In this document: positions 16,917-26,310 of the stretch, piece after piece
Numbering within the stretch: the first letter of the stretch is position 1
How the letters are laid out: each line of letters begins with the position of its first letter
NCBI RefSeq assembly: GCF_032271945.1
Contig: NZ_CP130319.1
Span: forward strand, 2,995,001-3,059,000
Length of the DNA stretch: 64,000 bases
Reading direction: 5' to 3'
From: Paenibacillus sp. MBLB1832
GTDB taxonomy: Bacteria > Bacillota > Bacilli > Paenibacillales > NBRC-103111
Position numbers and translations under genes: made by a program
The notes under the pieces: generated by a model
Told to the model about the DNA's origin: nothing
Database searches by the model: none
What the model saw: only the letters and a program-made list of their open reading frames with translations

Positions 16917-17804
16917 CTACACATAGTTCACCGTTGTGAACATCCCGCCTGTGGGCTTCGTCATGTTGTTGGACGTATGATGCGGCATATGACAATGAAG
17001 CGGCCAGACGCCTGGATTTTCAGCGGTGAACTCGATATCGACAGTAACGCCGCTCGGCACGAGCACCGTATTGCGCAGCTCTCGATTATACGTAGGAATC
17101 ATATTTCCGTCCACGGCTGTGACCCAGAATTGATGTCCATGGAAATGAATCGGATGCGCGTTCATCCCCACATTCGCGAAACGGACACGCATCTCCTCCC
17201 CATATCGAATGGTAAGCGGCGAAGTATGCGGAAAGCAGCGGCCATTCATCGTAAAAAAGTTAAATGACTCTGTCATCGTCTCCAATTCGTAATGCCCTGG
17301 CTTGACGACACCTCGCTCCATCCCTTTCAGATAAAACTCCTGCAATTGAATGAAATAGTCCCGCCCAACCCTGCATTCATACGGGTCCTCAATAATGAAG
17401 CCGCCAACAAGGCCCATTAATTCTTGATGCGATGTATTCACATGCGTGTGATACATATGGGTTCCTGGCCCATTCACAATTTGGAAATGATAATCGAAGT
17501 ATTGGCCTTGCTCAATATACGGAGAGGGCTCCACGGCAGGCACGCCGTCCATCCGATTGGGAACATCCAGCCCATGCCAATGCACACTCGTTGCTTCTGG
17601 CAGTCGATTATGTACGCGAATCGTCACCCAATCACCTGGATAGACACGTATGGTTGGCCCAGGAATGCTGCCGTTGTAGCCCCACCCTTTTAGAAACACG
17701 CCAGGCAATATTTCACGATCAACCGGCTCAGCGACCAATTCGAAAAATTTCACCCCTTGCAGATACACATAGCTAAGATCATACAGATCCGGCGATACAA
17801 CCAT
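16917..17804 (-). CDS. Two-domain multicopper oxidase
   Basis: 295 residues from the second ATG (GGAGG 7 bases upstream; the first ATG is too close). Copper-site motifs are complete: HWHG, MYHTH, HPIHFHGHQFW and HCHMPHHTSNNM, giving T1, T2 and T3 ligands in two cupredoxin domains. GWGYNGSIPGPTIRVYPGDWVTIRVHNRLP is the family N-terminus. There is no signal peptide and no Met-rich insertion. It is much shorter than three-domain CotA laccases. It likely oxidises phenols or Cu(I), but this is not shown. Converges on the CDF gene. Confidence 0.88.
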   Translation of the reverse strand: MVVSPDLYDLSYVYLQGVKFFELVAEPVDREILPGVFLKGWGYNGSIPGPTIRVYPGDWVTIRVHNRLPEATSVHWHGLDVPNRMDGVPAVEPSPYIEQGQYFDYHFQIVNGPGTHMYHTHVNTSHQELMGLVGGFIIEDPYECRVGRDYFIQLQEFYLKGMERGVVKPGHYELETMTESFNFFTMNGRCFPHTSPLTIRYGEEMRVRFANVGMNAHPIHFHGHQFWVTAVDGNMIPTYNRELRNTVLVPSGVTVDIEFTAENPGVWPLHCHMPHHTSNNMTKPTGGMFTTVNYV

Positions 17805-17879
17805 GCACATCCCTCCCGTTCAACGATCCATACTTCAATGTATGCGCCTCGCGATGGGATTACCCTGCAATTGCAAATC

Positions 17880-18863
17880 CTAGTTACCGTCAAAGAAACG
17901 CTTATAAGCGCCGTAGCCTTCCTTCTCCAGCTCCGCATAAGGAATGAAGCGCAGCGCTGCTGAATTAATGCAATAGCGCAGTCCATTCGGTCCTGGACCA
18001 TCATTAAACACGTGACCCAGATGCGAATCCGCCTCATGGCTCCGTACTTCAGTCCGAACCATGAAATGACTGGTATCGACCTTCTCCTTCACATGACCTT
18101 CAAATAAAGGCTTCGTGAAGCTCGGCCAACCGCAGCCAGAGTCGAATTTGTCAAAGGACGTGAACAGCGGCTCACCCGAAACAATATCTACGTACAGCCC
18201 CTTCTCGTGGTGATCCCAATATTCATTTTGAAAAGGGCGCTCTGTCCCGTTATTTTGCGTAACCTCGTATTGAATCGGAGTCAGTTGACTCTTCCGCGCT
18301 TCCTTATCTCTAGCCGTATTCCAGTGCTTCGCAATGTACGCATCACGGCCTGAGCCTTTGCGGTACGCTTTGTAGCGCAGCGGATTTTTGTGATGATAAT
18401 CCTGATGGTACTCCTCCCCTGGGTAAAATGCTTCTGCTTCTATACGCACGATCTCTGTTACGATTGGTGAATCGAAGCGCCCGCTATCTTGCAGCGCCTG
18501 CTTAGATGCTTCCGCTTTCGCATGCTGCTCATCACTATGGGTGAAAATCGCTGTTCGGTACGACGACCCCCGATCATGGAACTGTCCGCCTGCGTCGGTT
18601 GGATCGATTTGCCGCCAGAACGTGTCTAACAATTTCTCATACGGATACAACGCTGGGTCAAATGTAATCTGCACCGCTTCCGCATGTCCTGTCGTCTCGG
18701 AGCACACTTCCTGGTAGGTTGGGTTTTTAGTATGTCCGCCAATGTACCCAGATACGACCGAAATGATGCCTGGCAGTGACTCAAAAGGCGTCACCATGCA
18801 CCAGAAGCATCCTCCTGCAAATGTTGCTTTATCTATAAGAACTTCGTGTTGATTGTCCGTCAT
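17880..18863 (-). CDS. msrAB: Fused peptide methionine sulfoxide reductase MsrA-MsrB
   Basis: 327 residues from ATG 18863 (AAAGGTGG 8 bases upstream). The MsrA half has the active-site [15 protein letters not shown] near residue 17, [27 protein letters not shown] and YHQDY. The MsrB half has [58 protein letters not shown] with the catalytic Cys in RYCIN. The CxxC zinc pairs of some MsrB forms are absent. Repairs S- and R-methionine sulfoxides with thioredoxin. Cytoplasmic, stands alone. Confidence 0.95.
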   Translation of the reverse strand: MTDNQHEVLIDKATFAGGCFWCMVTPFESLPGIISVVSGYIGGHTKNPTYQEVCSETTGHAEAVQITFDPALYPYEKLLDTFWRQIDPTDAGGQFHDRGSSYRTAIFTHSDEQHAKAEASKQALQDSGRFDSPIVTEIVRIEAEAFYPGEEYHQDYHHKNPLRYKAYRKGSGRDAYIAKHWNTARDKEARKSQLTPIQYEVTQNNGTERPFQNEYWDHHEKGLYVDIVSGEPLFTSFDKFDSGCGWPSFTKPLFEGHVKEKVDTSHFMVRTEVRSHEADSHLGHVFNDGPGPNGLRYCINSAALRFIPYAELEKEGYGAYKRFFDGN

Positions 18864-18930
18864 TGCTAACGCCACCTTTCGTTTAAGTTATTTCACTATC
18901 ATATCAAAAGTTGCCGCTTCCGCCAAAACG

Positions 18931-18965
18931 AAAGAACACCATTCATCGAAATGAAGGTGTTCTTC
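18931..18965 (-). terminator. Rho-independent terminator of ppaC
   Basis: On the minus strand AAGAACACC-TTCAT loops through TTCG to ATGAA-GGTGTTCTTTCGTTTT, lying 22 bases past the ppaC stop. Confidence 0.85.
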
Positions 18966-18986
18966 TCTACAATTTGGTTATGCCGC

Positions 18987-19919
18987 CTACATGTTGTTGA
19001 AAATATCCGTCAACACAGGCACGATTTGCGATTTACGGGATACAACGCCTTTGAGCAGCGCTTTGTTGTCAACCAAGCTGACGTTGTACGCTTTCTCAAC
19101 AGCCTCCGCTTTACGTCCAAGTGCAAGACCTACAGAGTCATTGTTGAGGATATCGGTTACGACGAACAAGAACAAGTCAAGGTTTTTCTCAGCGATGATC
19201 GCTCCAAGTGCCGTTTCGATTTCCGCTTGTTGGGAAAGCACATCGTTCACATCAACCGCATTGACTTGTGCGATTTCTGCTTTGTAAGCCCCCATTTGGA
19301 ATTCTTTCGCATCCAAGGAAATCAATTGTGCGACCGTTTTGTCGCTAAGATCTGCGCCGGCTTTCAACATACTCAAACCGTACTCTTCTGCGTTTACGCC
19401 AGCAATCGCTGCAAGCTCACGAGCAGCCGCAACATCTTGCTCCGTGCAAGTCGGGGATTTGAATAGCAAGGAATCTGAAATGATGGCGGAAAGCATCAAA
19501 CCAGCGATATTGGGATCGATGGAAACACCGTTTTCTTTGTACAATTTATTAAGAATGGTTGCTGTGCAACCAACAGGCTCAGCACGATAGTAAAGCGGGT
19601 GGCTCGTCTCAAAGTTCGCAATACGGTGGTGGTCAATCACTTCCACAACACGTACTTGATCGATGTCGTTAGCACTTTGTTGGCGCTCAACATGGTCAAC
19701 CAAAATCACATTTGCCGCTTCGTTCGCAACCGTTTGAACTTCACGAGGTGGCGCAACTTTAAAAGTGTCAAGCGCGAATTGTGTTTCGCCGTTAACGGAA
19801 CCAAGACGAACAGCCTCTACTTCCTGACCTAATTTTGTTTTCAAGGCAGCGTAAGCAATAGCGGATGTGATTGAATCTGTGTCTGGATTTTTATGTCCGA
19901 AAATAAGTGTTTTTGACAT
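18987..19919 (-). CDS. ppaC: Manganese-dependent inorganic pyrophosphatase
   Basis: 310 residues from ATG 19919 (AAGGAG 7 bases upstream); the frame is open further without a site. Family II DHH motifs: [20 protein letters not shown] (metal His/Asp), [26 protein letters not shown], and the C-terminal DHHA2 domain ending [21 protein letters not shown], with the SRK substrate-binding segment. It hydrolyses pyrophosphate in the cytoplasm and drives biosynthetic reactions. Confidence 0.96.
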   Translation of the reverse strand: MSKTLIFGHKNPDTDSITSAIAYAALKTKLGQEVEAVRLGSVNGETQFALDTFKVAPPREVQTVANEAANVILVDHVERQQSANDIDQVRVVEVIDHHRIANFETSHPLYYRAEPVGCTATILNKLYKENGVSIDPNIAGLMLSAIISDSLLFKSPTCTEQDVAAARELAAIAGVNAEEYGLSMLKAGADLSDKTVAQLISLDAKEFQMGAYKAEIAQVNAVDVNDVLSQQAEIETALGAIIAEKNLDLFLFVVTDILNNDSVGLALGRKAEAVEKAYNVSLVDNKALLKGVVSRKSQIVPVLTDIFNNM

Positions 19920-20072
19920 GGTACGACTCCTTAAATGACATATTTTAGTAATAGCAGTTAACTTCACTATATACGATTATACTCAAAATGCTCGGCAAAT
20001 CCACTATTTAACGTGGAATGTCACGAAAAGCACATGAATTGATTGACGAAAGAAGGAACGAGCTTCTAGAGC

Positions 20073-20870
20073 TTACTCTCTCTGTGTTAGCTGTTCCACC
20101 CACTCTTCAAAAGGCTTCTGGCTATCGACAACGATGCGATGCAATTGCAGCCGCGGCTGCTCCGAAGTGGCCCAGCCGTCTAATGTCGTGAAGGCGTACC
20201 GGAATTTCGCCTTGCGGAGAATACGCAGCGTTGTGCGGTTATACTCGCCAAACGGATAAGCGAACGTATCCGCCGGCTTGGCAAGGTTACGCTCAATGAG
20301 GGCGCGCGAGGCCAGAATCTCCTCGCGCTGCTCTTTCTTGCTGAGCTTCGGCAGATGCGGATGCGTCACCGTGTGTGACGCGACATCCCAGCCTGCTGCG
20401 CTCAGCTGCTTGATTTGCGGCCAGGTTAAATACCCTGGCGTGGAGATGAGGCCCGTCGACACGTACAATGTCGCGGGGTAGCCGTGCTTCTGGAGGATGG
20501 GCAGCGCCACCTCCGCATTGCTGGCATAACCGTCATCGAACGTGAGCAGCACGGGGTGTGGCGGTGACGGTTGCTCGTGCCCCATGACGCTGGCGAATTG
20601 CGCCAGCGTCAGCGGCGTGTAGTGATGCGCGGCCAAATAGTCCATTTGGCGCGCAAACGTATCGGGGCTGAGCACGTACGGGTTCCCGTGCTCAGCTCCG
20701 ATGCTGTGGTAGTTCAGCACGGGGATGGCGATCCCGTGCGGTTTGGCCTCCGCCGTGGCCCCGGAGGCTAGGGATTGTGCTGGCGCTACGAGGCAGACCA
20801 GCAGCAGGCACGCGAGTGCGCGCGCGAAGCGCGCCGTGCGCGGGTTACTCTTTTGCAGCCGAAAGCTCAT
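20073..20870 (-). CDS. Secreted polysaccharide deacetylase (NodB family)
   Basis: 265 residues. A basic N-terminus and hydrophobic stretch (ALACLLLVCLVAPAQSLAS) form a signal peptide. The NodB domain includes IPVLNYHSIG, PVLLTFDDGYASNAEVALPIL (metal Asp, motif 1), DVASHTVTHPHLPKLS (motif 2 His/His), FAYPFGEYNRTTLRIL and LHRIVVDSQ. It would deacetylate cell-wall or matrix sugars outside the cell. GC content rises sharply from about 20,280 to 20,830. The ~250 bases upstream hold nothing I can name. Confidence 0.9.
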   Translation of the reverse strand: MSFRLQKSNPRTARFARALACLLLVCLVAPAQSLASGATAEAKPHGIAIPVLNYHSIGAEHGNPYVLSPDTFARQMDYLAAHHYTPLTLAQFASVMGHEQPSPPHPVLLTFDDGYASNAEVALPILQKHGYPATLYVSTGLISTPGYLTWPQIKQLSAAGWDVASHTVTHPHLPKLSKKEQREEILASRALIERNLAKPADTFAYPFGEYNRTTLRILRKAKFRYAFTTLDGWATSEQPRLQLHRIVVDSQKPFEEWVEQLTQRE

Positions 20871-21122
20871 AGGTTGCCTATCCTCTCATCGAATATTCAT
20901 TATCGATAAGGCTCTCCTATGCCGCCTGCAAATATGCAAAATATCCCAACACGACTGCGAGATGACGTTCGTGAAGAACACTATTCTCTCAACTCCACCT
21001 GGGGGTATCGTCAGGAAATGATGCACTTTTGCAGGATTACGCTTGCATGTTACTTATTTAGTGCCTGATAAATGATGATTTGGCTAGTTCGTCGGTTGGT
21101 CGGTCGCCTGGCGATTGGCGGC

Positions 21123-21668
21123 CTACCCCTCCGCCAGCGCGATCAACTTATTCACCGTCTCCCAATTCCGAGTTGTAGCGGAGACGCCTAGCTTCTTCTC
21201 GATGAAATTGTTGCTGAATTTGGAGTCGCCGTAGTTCTTGCGAATGAGGACATATACTTCGCGTCCTTGCACTTGTAGCTCATCAACTGGATTTTGCGTT
21301 GCAAGTAATTTGGCGATTACGGCATCCGTTGGTGAAGCAGACAGGAACGTCACATAGCGCTGTTCGTTCGCAGTTTCATCTACATGAGCATACGGCGAAT
21401 ATGCTACTACTTCTTGTAACTCTCCCGGCGTTCGGATGATAACTGGGATATCAAACGTCAGTTGTGTCAGCAATTCTTGACGAATGCGATCAGCAAGCAC
21501 CTCTGCTTCTCCCTCAGCCTCGCTATCAAAAATCACATTCCCACTTTGGATATAGGTGCTCACATGCGTGAAGCCCATGGATTCAAACAGCTGCTTCAGC
21601 CTGTCCATCTTAATCATTTTCTGACCGCTGACGTTAATCCCCCGCAGTAAAGCGATATAGCGAGACAT
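21123..21668 (-). CDS. DUF1697 family protein
   Basis: 181 residues, start with AAGGAGG upstream. The opening MSRYIALLRGINVSGQKMIKMDRLKQLFESMGFTHVSTYIQSGNVIFDS is the family hallmark, as are PYAHVDETANEQRYVTFL and NYGDSKFSNNFIEKKLGVSATTRNWETVNKL. Cytoplasmic; biochemical role unknown. Confidence 0.92.
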   Translation of the reverse strand: MSRYIALLRGINVSGQKMIKMDRLKQLFESMGFTHVSTYIQSGNVIFDSEAEGEAEVLADRIRQELLTQLTFDIPVIIRTPGELQEVVAYSPYAHVDETANEQRYVTFLSASPTDAVIAKLLATQNPVDELQVQGREVYVLIRKNYGDSKFSNNFIEKKLGVSATTRNWETVNKLIALAEG

Positions 21669-21841
21669 CTTATTTCCTCCTTAACTACTTCCTTTTTGTC
21701 TTAATTCCCCCAAACTATCCATCCAGTATAGCATAGCCGCAATTGTTTGCATCCACAGACATCACATTTGATTTTCAATATCTTCCAATATCATTTATAC
21801 TATGGTCAATTACTTCTGCGATGAAAGGATGGAACACTTGA

Positions 21842-22612
21842 ATGCCGCCTGCAGCAACGAATTATGAAATCGCACAAGTCTGTTTACTCGTTGGCAAAAT
21901 CATGCTGGAAAACGGCGGTGAAACCTATCGCGTGGAGGACACCATGTCCCATATTGCGGAAGCTTTTGGTATTGCGAATTCGCACAGCTTCGTCACACCG
22001 ACGGGCATCATTTTCTCGATTGATGGTCCTGAGCAGACGACACGTTTGATTCGTATATCTTCCCGCTCCACTGACCTGCGTAAAGTTACCGTTGTTAATG
22101 CCGTCTCTCGTCGGATTAGTCAAGGCGAGCTTACCCCGAATGAGGCATATGCGCTGCTTGAATCCATTCAAGCTGATCAAAGGAGGTATCCATTGTGGGT
22201 CCAAATGCTGGCCGCAGCGATCGCAAGCGGATGCTTTCTCATCATGTTTCAAGGCGCGTGGTCGGACTTCCTCCCCGCTTTCGTGGCTGGCGGCCTCGGC
22301 ACATTCGCACTTGCTTATTTCCATCGCCTCGTTCCGATCAAATTTTTCGCGGAATTTCTCGCTTCCCTGCTTATTGGATTCATTGCCTATCTTTCGGTCA
22401 AAACAGGGTTTGGACATAATCTTGATACGATTATTATTGGTTCCGTCATGCCGCTTGTTCCTGGGCTTCTCATCACGAATGCTGTTCGTGACTTGATGGC
22501 CGGGCATTTCGTTTCTGGCGTCTCCAAAGGCGCCGAAGCCTTCCTAACGGCATTCGCCATAGGCGCAGGGGTCGCATTTGTTTTAACATTTTATCCAGGA
22601 AAGGGGTTCTAG
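21842..22612 (+). CDS. Threonine/serine exporter, large subunit (ThrE N-terminal type)
   Basis: 256 residues. The cytoplasmic N-half (ICLLVGKIMLENGGETYRVEDTM-like segment, HSFVTPTGIIFSIDGPEQTTRLIRIS) matches the ThrE/YjjP hydrolase-like domain (DUF1212), followed by about five helices (MLAAAIASGCFLIMFQGAW, FLASLLIGFIAYLSV, IIIGSVMPLVPGLLITNAVRDL). It pairs with the next gene, only one base away, to form a split ThrE exporter of small amino acids. Confidence 0.9.
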   Translation: MPPAATNYEIAQVCLLVGKIMLENGGETYRVEDTMSHIAEAFGIANSHSFVTPTGIIFSIDGPEQTTRLIRISSRSTDLRKVTVVNAVSRRISQGELTPNEAYALLESIQADQRRYPLWVQMLAAAIASGCFLIMFQGAWSDFLPAFVAGGLGTFALAYFHRLVPIKFFAEFLASLLIGFIAYLSVKTGFGHNLDTIIIGSVMPLVPGLLITNAVRDLMAGHFVSGVSKGAEAFLTAFAIGAGVAFVLTFYPGKGF

Positions 22613-22613
22613 C

Positions 22614-23045
22614 ATGGAGATGTTGGAGCAGCTGATTACGAGCTTCATTTCGACGTCCGCATTCGGCATTATTTTCAATGTCCCGCGAAGAACGCTTGTG
22701 CAGTGCGGGTTCGTCGGCATGGTCGGCTGGATGCTCTATTTCTCGTTTCAGAAAGCATCGGTTGACCCCATTTTAGCTACCTTAATCGCAGCTTTTGTGG
22801 TGACGATCGTCTCTCAATTTTTTGCGAAAATGTACAAAACACCCGTCATCGTATTCAGCGTGTCTGGGATCATTCCGCTAGTTCCAGGCGGACTTGCTTA
22901 TGACGCGATGCGGAATGTCGTCCAGAATCATTACGATGTTGCAGTTCAACTTGCCGCCAAGGCATTTCTGCTATCTGGTGCCATAGCCATTGGGCTTGTG
23001 TTTTCCGAGGTCATTCATGTCCTCGTGCGGCGGTCACGCACATAA
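22614..23045 (+). CDS. Threonine/serine exporter, small subunit (ThrE C-terminal type)
   Basis: 143 residues, four helices (FGIIFNVPRRTLVQCGFVGMVGWMLYF, ATLIAAFVVTIVSQFFAKMYK, IVFSVSGIIPLVPGGLAYDAM, AFLLSGAIAIGLVFSEVIHVL), matching the YjjB/DUF3815 half of ThrE. It begins one base after the stop of the large subunit, so the two are co-translated and likely form one transporter. Confidence 0.9.
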   Translation: MEMLEQLITSFISTSAFGIIFNVPRRTLVQCGFVGMVGWMLYFSFQKASVDPILATLIAAFVVTIVSQFFAKMYKTPVIVFSVSGIIPLVPGGLAYDAMRNVVQNHYDVAVQLAAKAFLLSGAIAIGLVFSEVIHVLVRRSRT

Positions 23046-23189
23046 GTTAACGTTATTAACTATCGGAGATCTGTGTTCTATAGGAATTACCTATAACTTC
23101 ATCCTTTTTCCGTCTTGGATTTTTTCTTTCTTCCCCTTTACACTAAAGCCATCGAGACATCCCAATTCGTGGAAATGGAGTGAAGTACC

Positions 23190-23882
23190 ATGACTGAGCA
23201 GGCCAACCACCGTATTTTAACCAAATTTGATGAAGTTGCCCAAAAATACGACAGCCAACGGCGCAAGCTTATTCCTTGCTTTGACGACTTTTACAACACG
23301 GCCGCTTCCCTCGTTCGACTGGAGGGTAAAGCTCCTCGCATTTTGGATCTAGGTGCCGGAACAGGACTATTTTCCTCATACATGATTCCCATGTATCCGC
23401 AAGCACAGCTAACGTTAGTTGATCTTTCGTCAGGAATGCTCGACATTGCCAAGGAAAGATTCGCCCATGCGGAAGCAGAAACGAGATTCGTAACAGCCGA
23501 TTATTCAACTTTCGAGGATTCGGAGCCGTTTGATGCGGTTATTTCATCCTTGTCCATCCATCATCTGGAGGATGAAGCAAAGCAGGCGCTATTCCATCGT
23601 ATACATCAATGGCTGAAACCAGGCGGGCTGTTCGTCAATGCCGATCAAGTGCTTGGTGCAACACCATTTCTCGATGGACTGTATCGTACGGATTGGGAGG
23701 CGAAAATCGAGGCAACCGATCTATCCCAAGAAGCGCTGCAAGCCGCGTACGAGCGGACCAAGCTCGATCGAATGGCTCCGTTAACTTCGCAGCTTGGCTG
23801 GCTTTGTGATGCTGGGCTTATTGAGGTGGACTGTGTCTACAAGTCGTATAATTTTGTCGTGATGTTTGCGAAGAAACCATAA
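23190..23882 (+). CDS. Class I SAM-dependent methyltransferase
   Basis: 230 residues. Motif I is PRILDLGAGTGLFSSYMIPMYP (about residue 48), then LTLVDLSSGMLDIAKERF, FVTADYSTFEDSEPFDAVISSLSIHHLEDEAKQALFHRIHQWLKPGGLFVNADQV. The N-terminus FDEVAQKYDSQRRKLIPCFDDFY is typical of UbiE/YcgJ-like small-molecule methyltransferases. Acceptor unknown. GGAGTGA precedes the ATG. A CTGCTTG/CAAGCAG hairpin follows but without a T-run. Confidence 0.9.
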   Translation: MTEQANHRILTKFDEVAQKYDSQRRKLIPCFDDFYNTAASLVRLEGKAPRILDLGAGTGLFSSYMIPMYPQAQLTLVDLSSGMLDIAKERFAHAEAETRFVTADYSTFEDSEPFDAVISSLSIHHLEDEAKQALFHRIHQWLKPGGLFVNADQVLGATPFLDGLYRTDWEAKIEATDLSQEALQAAYERTKLDRMAPLTSQLGWLCDAGLIEVDCVYKSYNFVVMFAKKP

Positions 23883-23911
23883 GCTTCTGCTTGGCGTCAT
23901 GCAAGCAGTCA

Positions 23912-24358
23912 TTACCACATGATCGGCTTCGCCACCATGAACCACATCATGGATAACGTTATTATCACATACCAGATCAACGCTTTGCGCAGCTGATTAA
24001 CGAGGGCATCGCGATGATCATGCGGTGCTTTGAGCTTTCGAATCAGCGGCGAGAATGCGCGAGCGATGAAATACAATGATGCGACCATGATCAGCACAGT
24101 TGCGATAATCCATGATGTTTTCCATGTCCATGCTGTGATCCATGTCAGTAGAATACCTGTTGCTACAAGCACATGGCCTGCATGCTTCGTGAGTCGAACG
24201 GTAATCCGAAAAGGCTCTAAATAATCAGGAAGCTGTTCAAATGGTGCTCTGCGAATCATAGCGAGTAAAGGAAATAAGACAAAATAAGGACCGATACTTA
24301 ACACAACGCTAAAAATATGAATGTAAAGCATGACGATATACCAAGACAAGTCGTTCAT
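23912..24358 (-). CDS. Four-helix integral membrane protein
   Basis: 148 residues from ATG 24358; the longer frame passes through the terminator of the gene upstream and is unlikely. Four hydrophobic segments (YIVMLYIHIFSVVLSIGPYFVLFPLLAMI, HAGHVLVATGILLTWITAW, SWIIATVLIMVASLYFIARAF, ALIWYVIITLSMMWFMVAKP) with His residues in helices 1 and 2, resembling DUF2269/CopD-like haem-binding or quinone-linked membrane proteins. That resemblance is weak; function unknown. Confidence 0.65.
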   Translation of the reverse strand: MNDLSWYIVMLYIHIFSVVLSIGPYFVLFPLLAMIRRAPFEQLPDYLEPFRITVRLTKHAGHVLVATGILLTWITAWTWKTSWIIATVLIMVASLYFIARAFSPLIRKLKAPHDHRDALVNQLRKALIWYVIITLSMMWFMVAKPIMW

Positions 24359-24376
24359 CCGTTCTATGAGGAATTT

Positions 24377-24413
24377 GAAAACCGTGTGAATCCTAGGATC
24401 CACACGGTTTTTG
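24377..24413 (-). terminator. Terminator after the ASCH-like gene
   Basis: AACCGTGTG...CACACGGTTTTT forms a stem around AATCCTAGGATC. It stands 4 bases past the ASCH-like gene's stop codon and just before the membrane-protein gene. Confidence 0.75.
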
Positions 24414-24416
24414 GTG

Positions 24417-24764
24417 TTATTCGGCTTTTTTAAATTCGTGTACCCAGACTTTCATCTGTGGCAGCCACGGCATACCAGGATGCATCGCGAGGATGCTGTC
24501 GCGGTATTCGTCAACCGTTTGGTGACCTTCCATTTTCGCGTGCTCAGCTGTCAATTCACCTAGTGACTGTTGATACACATTCGTTACGACAAACGCTGTT
24601 CCTTGCAGATCCATGGTTTCACCGATATCGGCATAGCGTCCGTTGCGACGGCAAGCTGTCTTCTGACCAGCAAGCACTTTGCTGACTTCCGCTTCCTTTG
24701 TCACTAATCGATCGATAGAACACGTTTTTGGCGGTAATGTTTCATTTACATTTGTTTCACTCAT
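24417..24764 (-). CDS. ASCH/PUA-like domain small protein
   Basis: 115 residues from ATG 24764 (AAAGGAGG 8 bases upstream). The body, IDRLVTKEAEVSKVLAGQKTACRRNGRYADIGETMDLQGTAFVVTNVYQQSLGELTAEHAKMEGHQTVDEYRDSIL...PWLPQMKVWVHEFK, has the ASCH pattern: ligand loop (KVLAGQKTACRR), beta core and Tyr/Trp-rich end. ASCH proteins bind RNA or modified nucleotides. The exact role is not known. Confidence 0.65.
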   Translation of the reverse strand: MSETNVNETLPPKTCSIDRLVTKEAEVSKVLAGQKTACRRNGRYADIGETMDLQGTAFVVTNVYQQSLGELTAEHAKMEGHQTVDEYRDSILAMHPGMPWLPQMKVWVHEFKKAE

Positions 24765-24852
24765 TGTAGTTCCCTCCTTTTGCCAGTTTTCATTATAGCG
24801 AAACACAATCGCTTTGTCGAACTGGCTCAAGATCCTAACATTTTGGGCGAAA

Positions 24853-25026
24853 TTATTCTCTTAAAGCTTCCTTTAATTTAGTGGACATGCTTTCCATTGC
24901 CTCAGAAGCTGGACGCTTTACGCCACGTAATCGCGCAATCTCCGCTCGCAGCTTGTCATTTTCGATCAAAAGCTGCTCAACCTTCTCGATCATCTGCTCT
25001 CGATCTAAGTGATCCCATTTTCCCAT
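24853..25026 (-). CDS. Small coiled-coil protein (57 aa)
   Basis: ATG at 25026 with GAGGTGG upstream encodes MGKWDHLDREQMIEKVEQLL, then IENDKLRAEIARLRGVKRPASEAMES and MSTKLKEALRE. Residues 9-35 are heptad-patterned (leucine-zipper-like). There is no known domain. It precedes the ASCH-like gene on the same strand. Confidence 0.65.
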   Translation of the reverse strand: MGKWDHLDREQMIEKVEQLLIENDKLRAEIARLRGVKRPASEAMESMSTKLKEALRE

Positions 25027-25045
25027 ATCGCCACCTCATTTCCTC

Positions 25046-25105
25046 AAAAACCCCCTCATCACAAGGAATCATCCAGTCGGATGCTCTCCATGCAAGGAAG
25101 GGGCT
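25046..25105 (-). terminator. Probable terminator after the aldose epimerase gene
   Basis: On the minus strand CCCCTTCC...GATGAGGGGG ends in TTTTTG, with an inner GCATCC/GGATG hairpin. A branched structure; less certain than simple terminators here. Confidence 0.5.
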
Positions 25106-25135
25106 GTTCATTTCACTTATTAGCTGCTTCTAAGC

Positions 25136-26137
25136 TTATTTCGTCAACGAAATCGTGTACAAGCGAGCTGTCTCTTCCCATACTTCGCCTGGTGCCAAGG
25201 AAACGAGCCCGATTTGATCGGCAGGCAGGTCGACATTCGGCGCATTCACCAGGTTCATTTGCGGTTCTGGACAGAAGAAACCTTCGGTTTTACCATTGTT
25301 CCAGATCATCCATTGCTTATACGAAGTCCCCACATCATAGACTAGTTTGATGCCTTCGCGGGCATCTGTCAATGCCATGAAGTTCCGGCTATTTTGCGGT
25401 ACGCTGGTGTAGTGATTATCCATCGCTTCGAAGAACGGCGATAAGCCGCCAACTTTCATCTTCTCTTCCTCTGCGGATAACGCCTGATACTCGCCTGTAG
25501 GCAGCATGCGGTCGTTTAACGCCCAACGGTTACCAATTGTCATTTGGAACGTGTAGTCCGAAGGCGCGCTGTTCGCAGCAAATGGTGCATTAATCGTCGT
25601 GTGAAACGCTAACAAACAAGGCATTGCGTCTTGGCCTTCATTATGTACGGAAATTTGTTGATGTAGTCCTTGATCATTCAATGTATAGATTAAACGAATG
25701 GTAAACTCATGTGGCAAATAGGTATAAACCGAGTGCCCTTCTCTCACGCGAAGCGCAAGCGAAACACGGCTCTCTTGACCGTCATTGCTGAAATGCTCAA
25801 CCGCCCATGGAATATTGTGTACAAATCCGTGAAGGTGATTGCCTGTCTTCGCTTCGTTCACTGGGAACTGATAAACTTTCCCGTTCCAAGGGAATTTACC
25901 ATCCTCGTACCGATTCGGAGGGAATAGGACTGGAATTCCGTGAATGATTGGACGCTCTTTGAATGAGGCCATCTCTTCTAAACTAGGCTCGCGCAGGAAA
26001 CGATATTCTTTCTCTATATCACGAAAAGCAATAAGATTCGCACCGACTTCAGGTAAAACAACCGCCTCATAACGCCCCGCTTGCAGCCAGATGGCTTGCT
26101 CGCCATTGTATGTTCCTTCATACGCTTTTGTTGACAT
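25136..26137 (-). CDS. Aldose 1-epimerase (GalM-like)
   Basis: 333 residues from ATG 26137 (GGAGGAGAA upstream). Fold and family signs: YEAVVLPEVGANLIAFRDIEKEYRFLRE, HGIPVLFPPNRYEDGKFPWNGKVYQFPVNEAKTGNHLHGFVHNIPW (His), LLAFHTTINAPF and WMIWNNGKTEGFFCPEPQM (Glu). It interconverts alpha and beta anomers of aldoses. It lies downstream of araA on the same strand, but a terminator and two repeats separate them. L-arabinose mutarotation is inferred. Confidence 0.88.
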   Translation of the reverse strand: MSTKAYEGTYNGEQAIWLQAGRYEAVVLPEVGANLIAFRDIEKEYRFLREPSLEEMASFKERPIIHGIPVLFPPNRYEDGKFPWNGKVYQFPVNEAKTGNHLHGFVHNIPWAVEHFSNDGQESRVSLALRVREGHSVYTYLPHEFTIRLIYTLNDQGLHQQISVHNEGQDAMPCLLAFHTTINAPFAANSAPSDYTFQMTIGNRWALNDRMLPTGEYQALSAEEEKMKVGGLSPFFEAMDNHYTSVPQNSRNFMALTDAREGIKLVYDVGTSYKQWMIWNNGKTEGFFCPEPQMNLVNAPNVDLPADQIGLVSLAPGEVWEETARLYTISLTK

Positions 26138-26310
26138 CCTTATCGTTCTCCTCCTAGGTAACTGCTCAACTCTCTCCAAAAGGTTGGACAGGTCATTTGA
26201 TTTCACTTTAGCCCAAGTGTGCGCGCAAAGTCAATGGACGTAAATAGCACGAATATAGACAAATGTGACTTCGTAAAAGAGTAATTTCGACGTGTTGCCT
26301 CTGGTGATAG

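Noticed and set aside
21884..22507. 207-residue minus-strand frame opposite the ThrE large subunit
   Set aside because: Antisense to a clear gene; no domain and composition unlike a protein.
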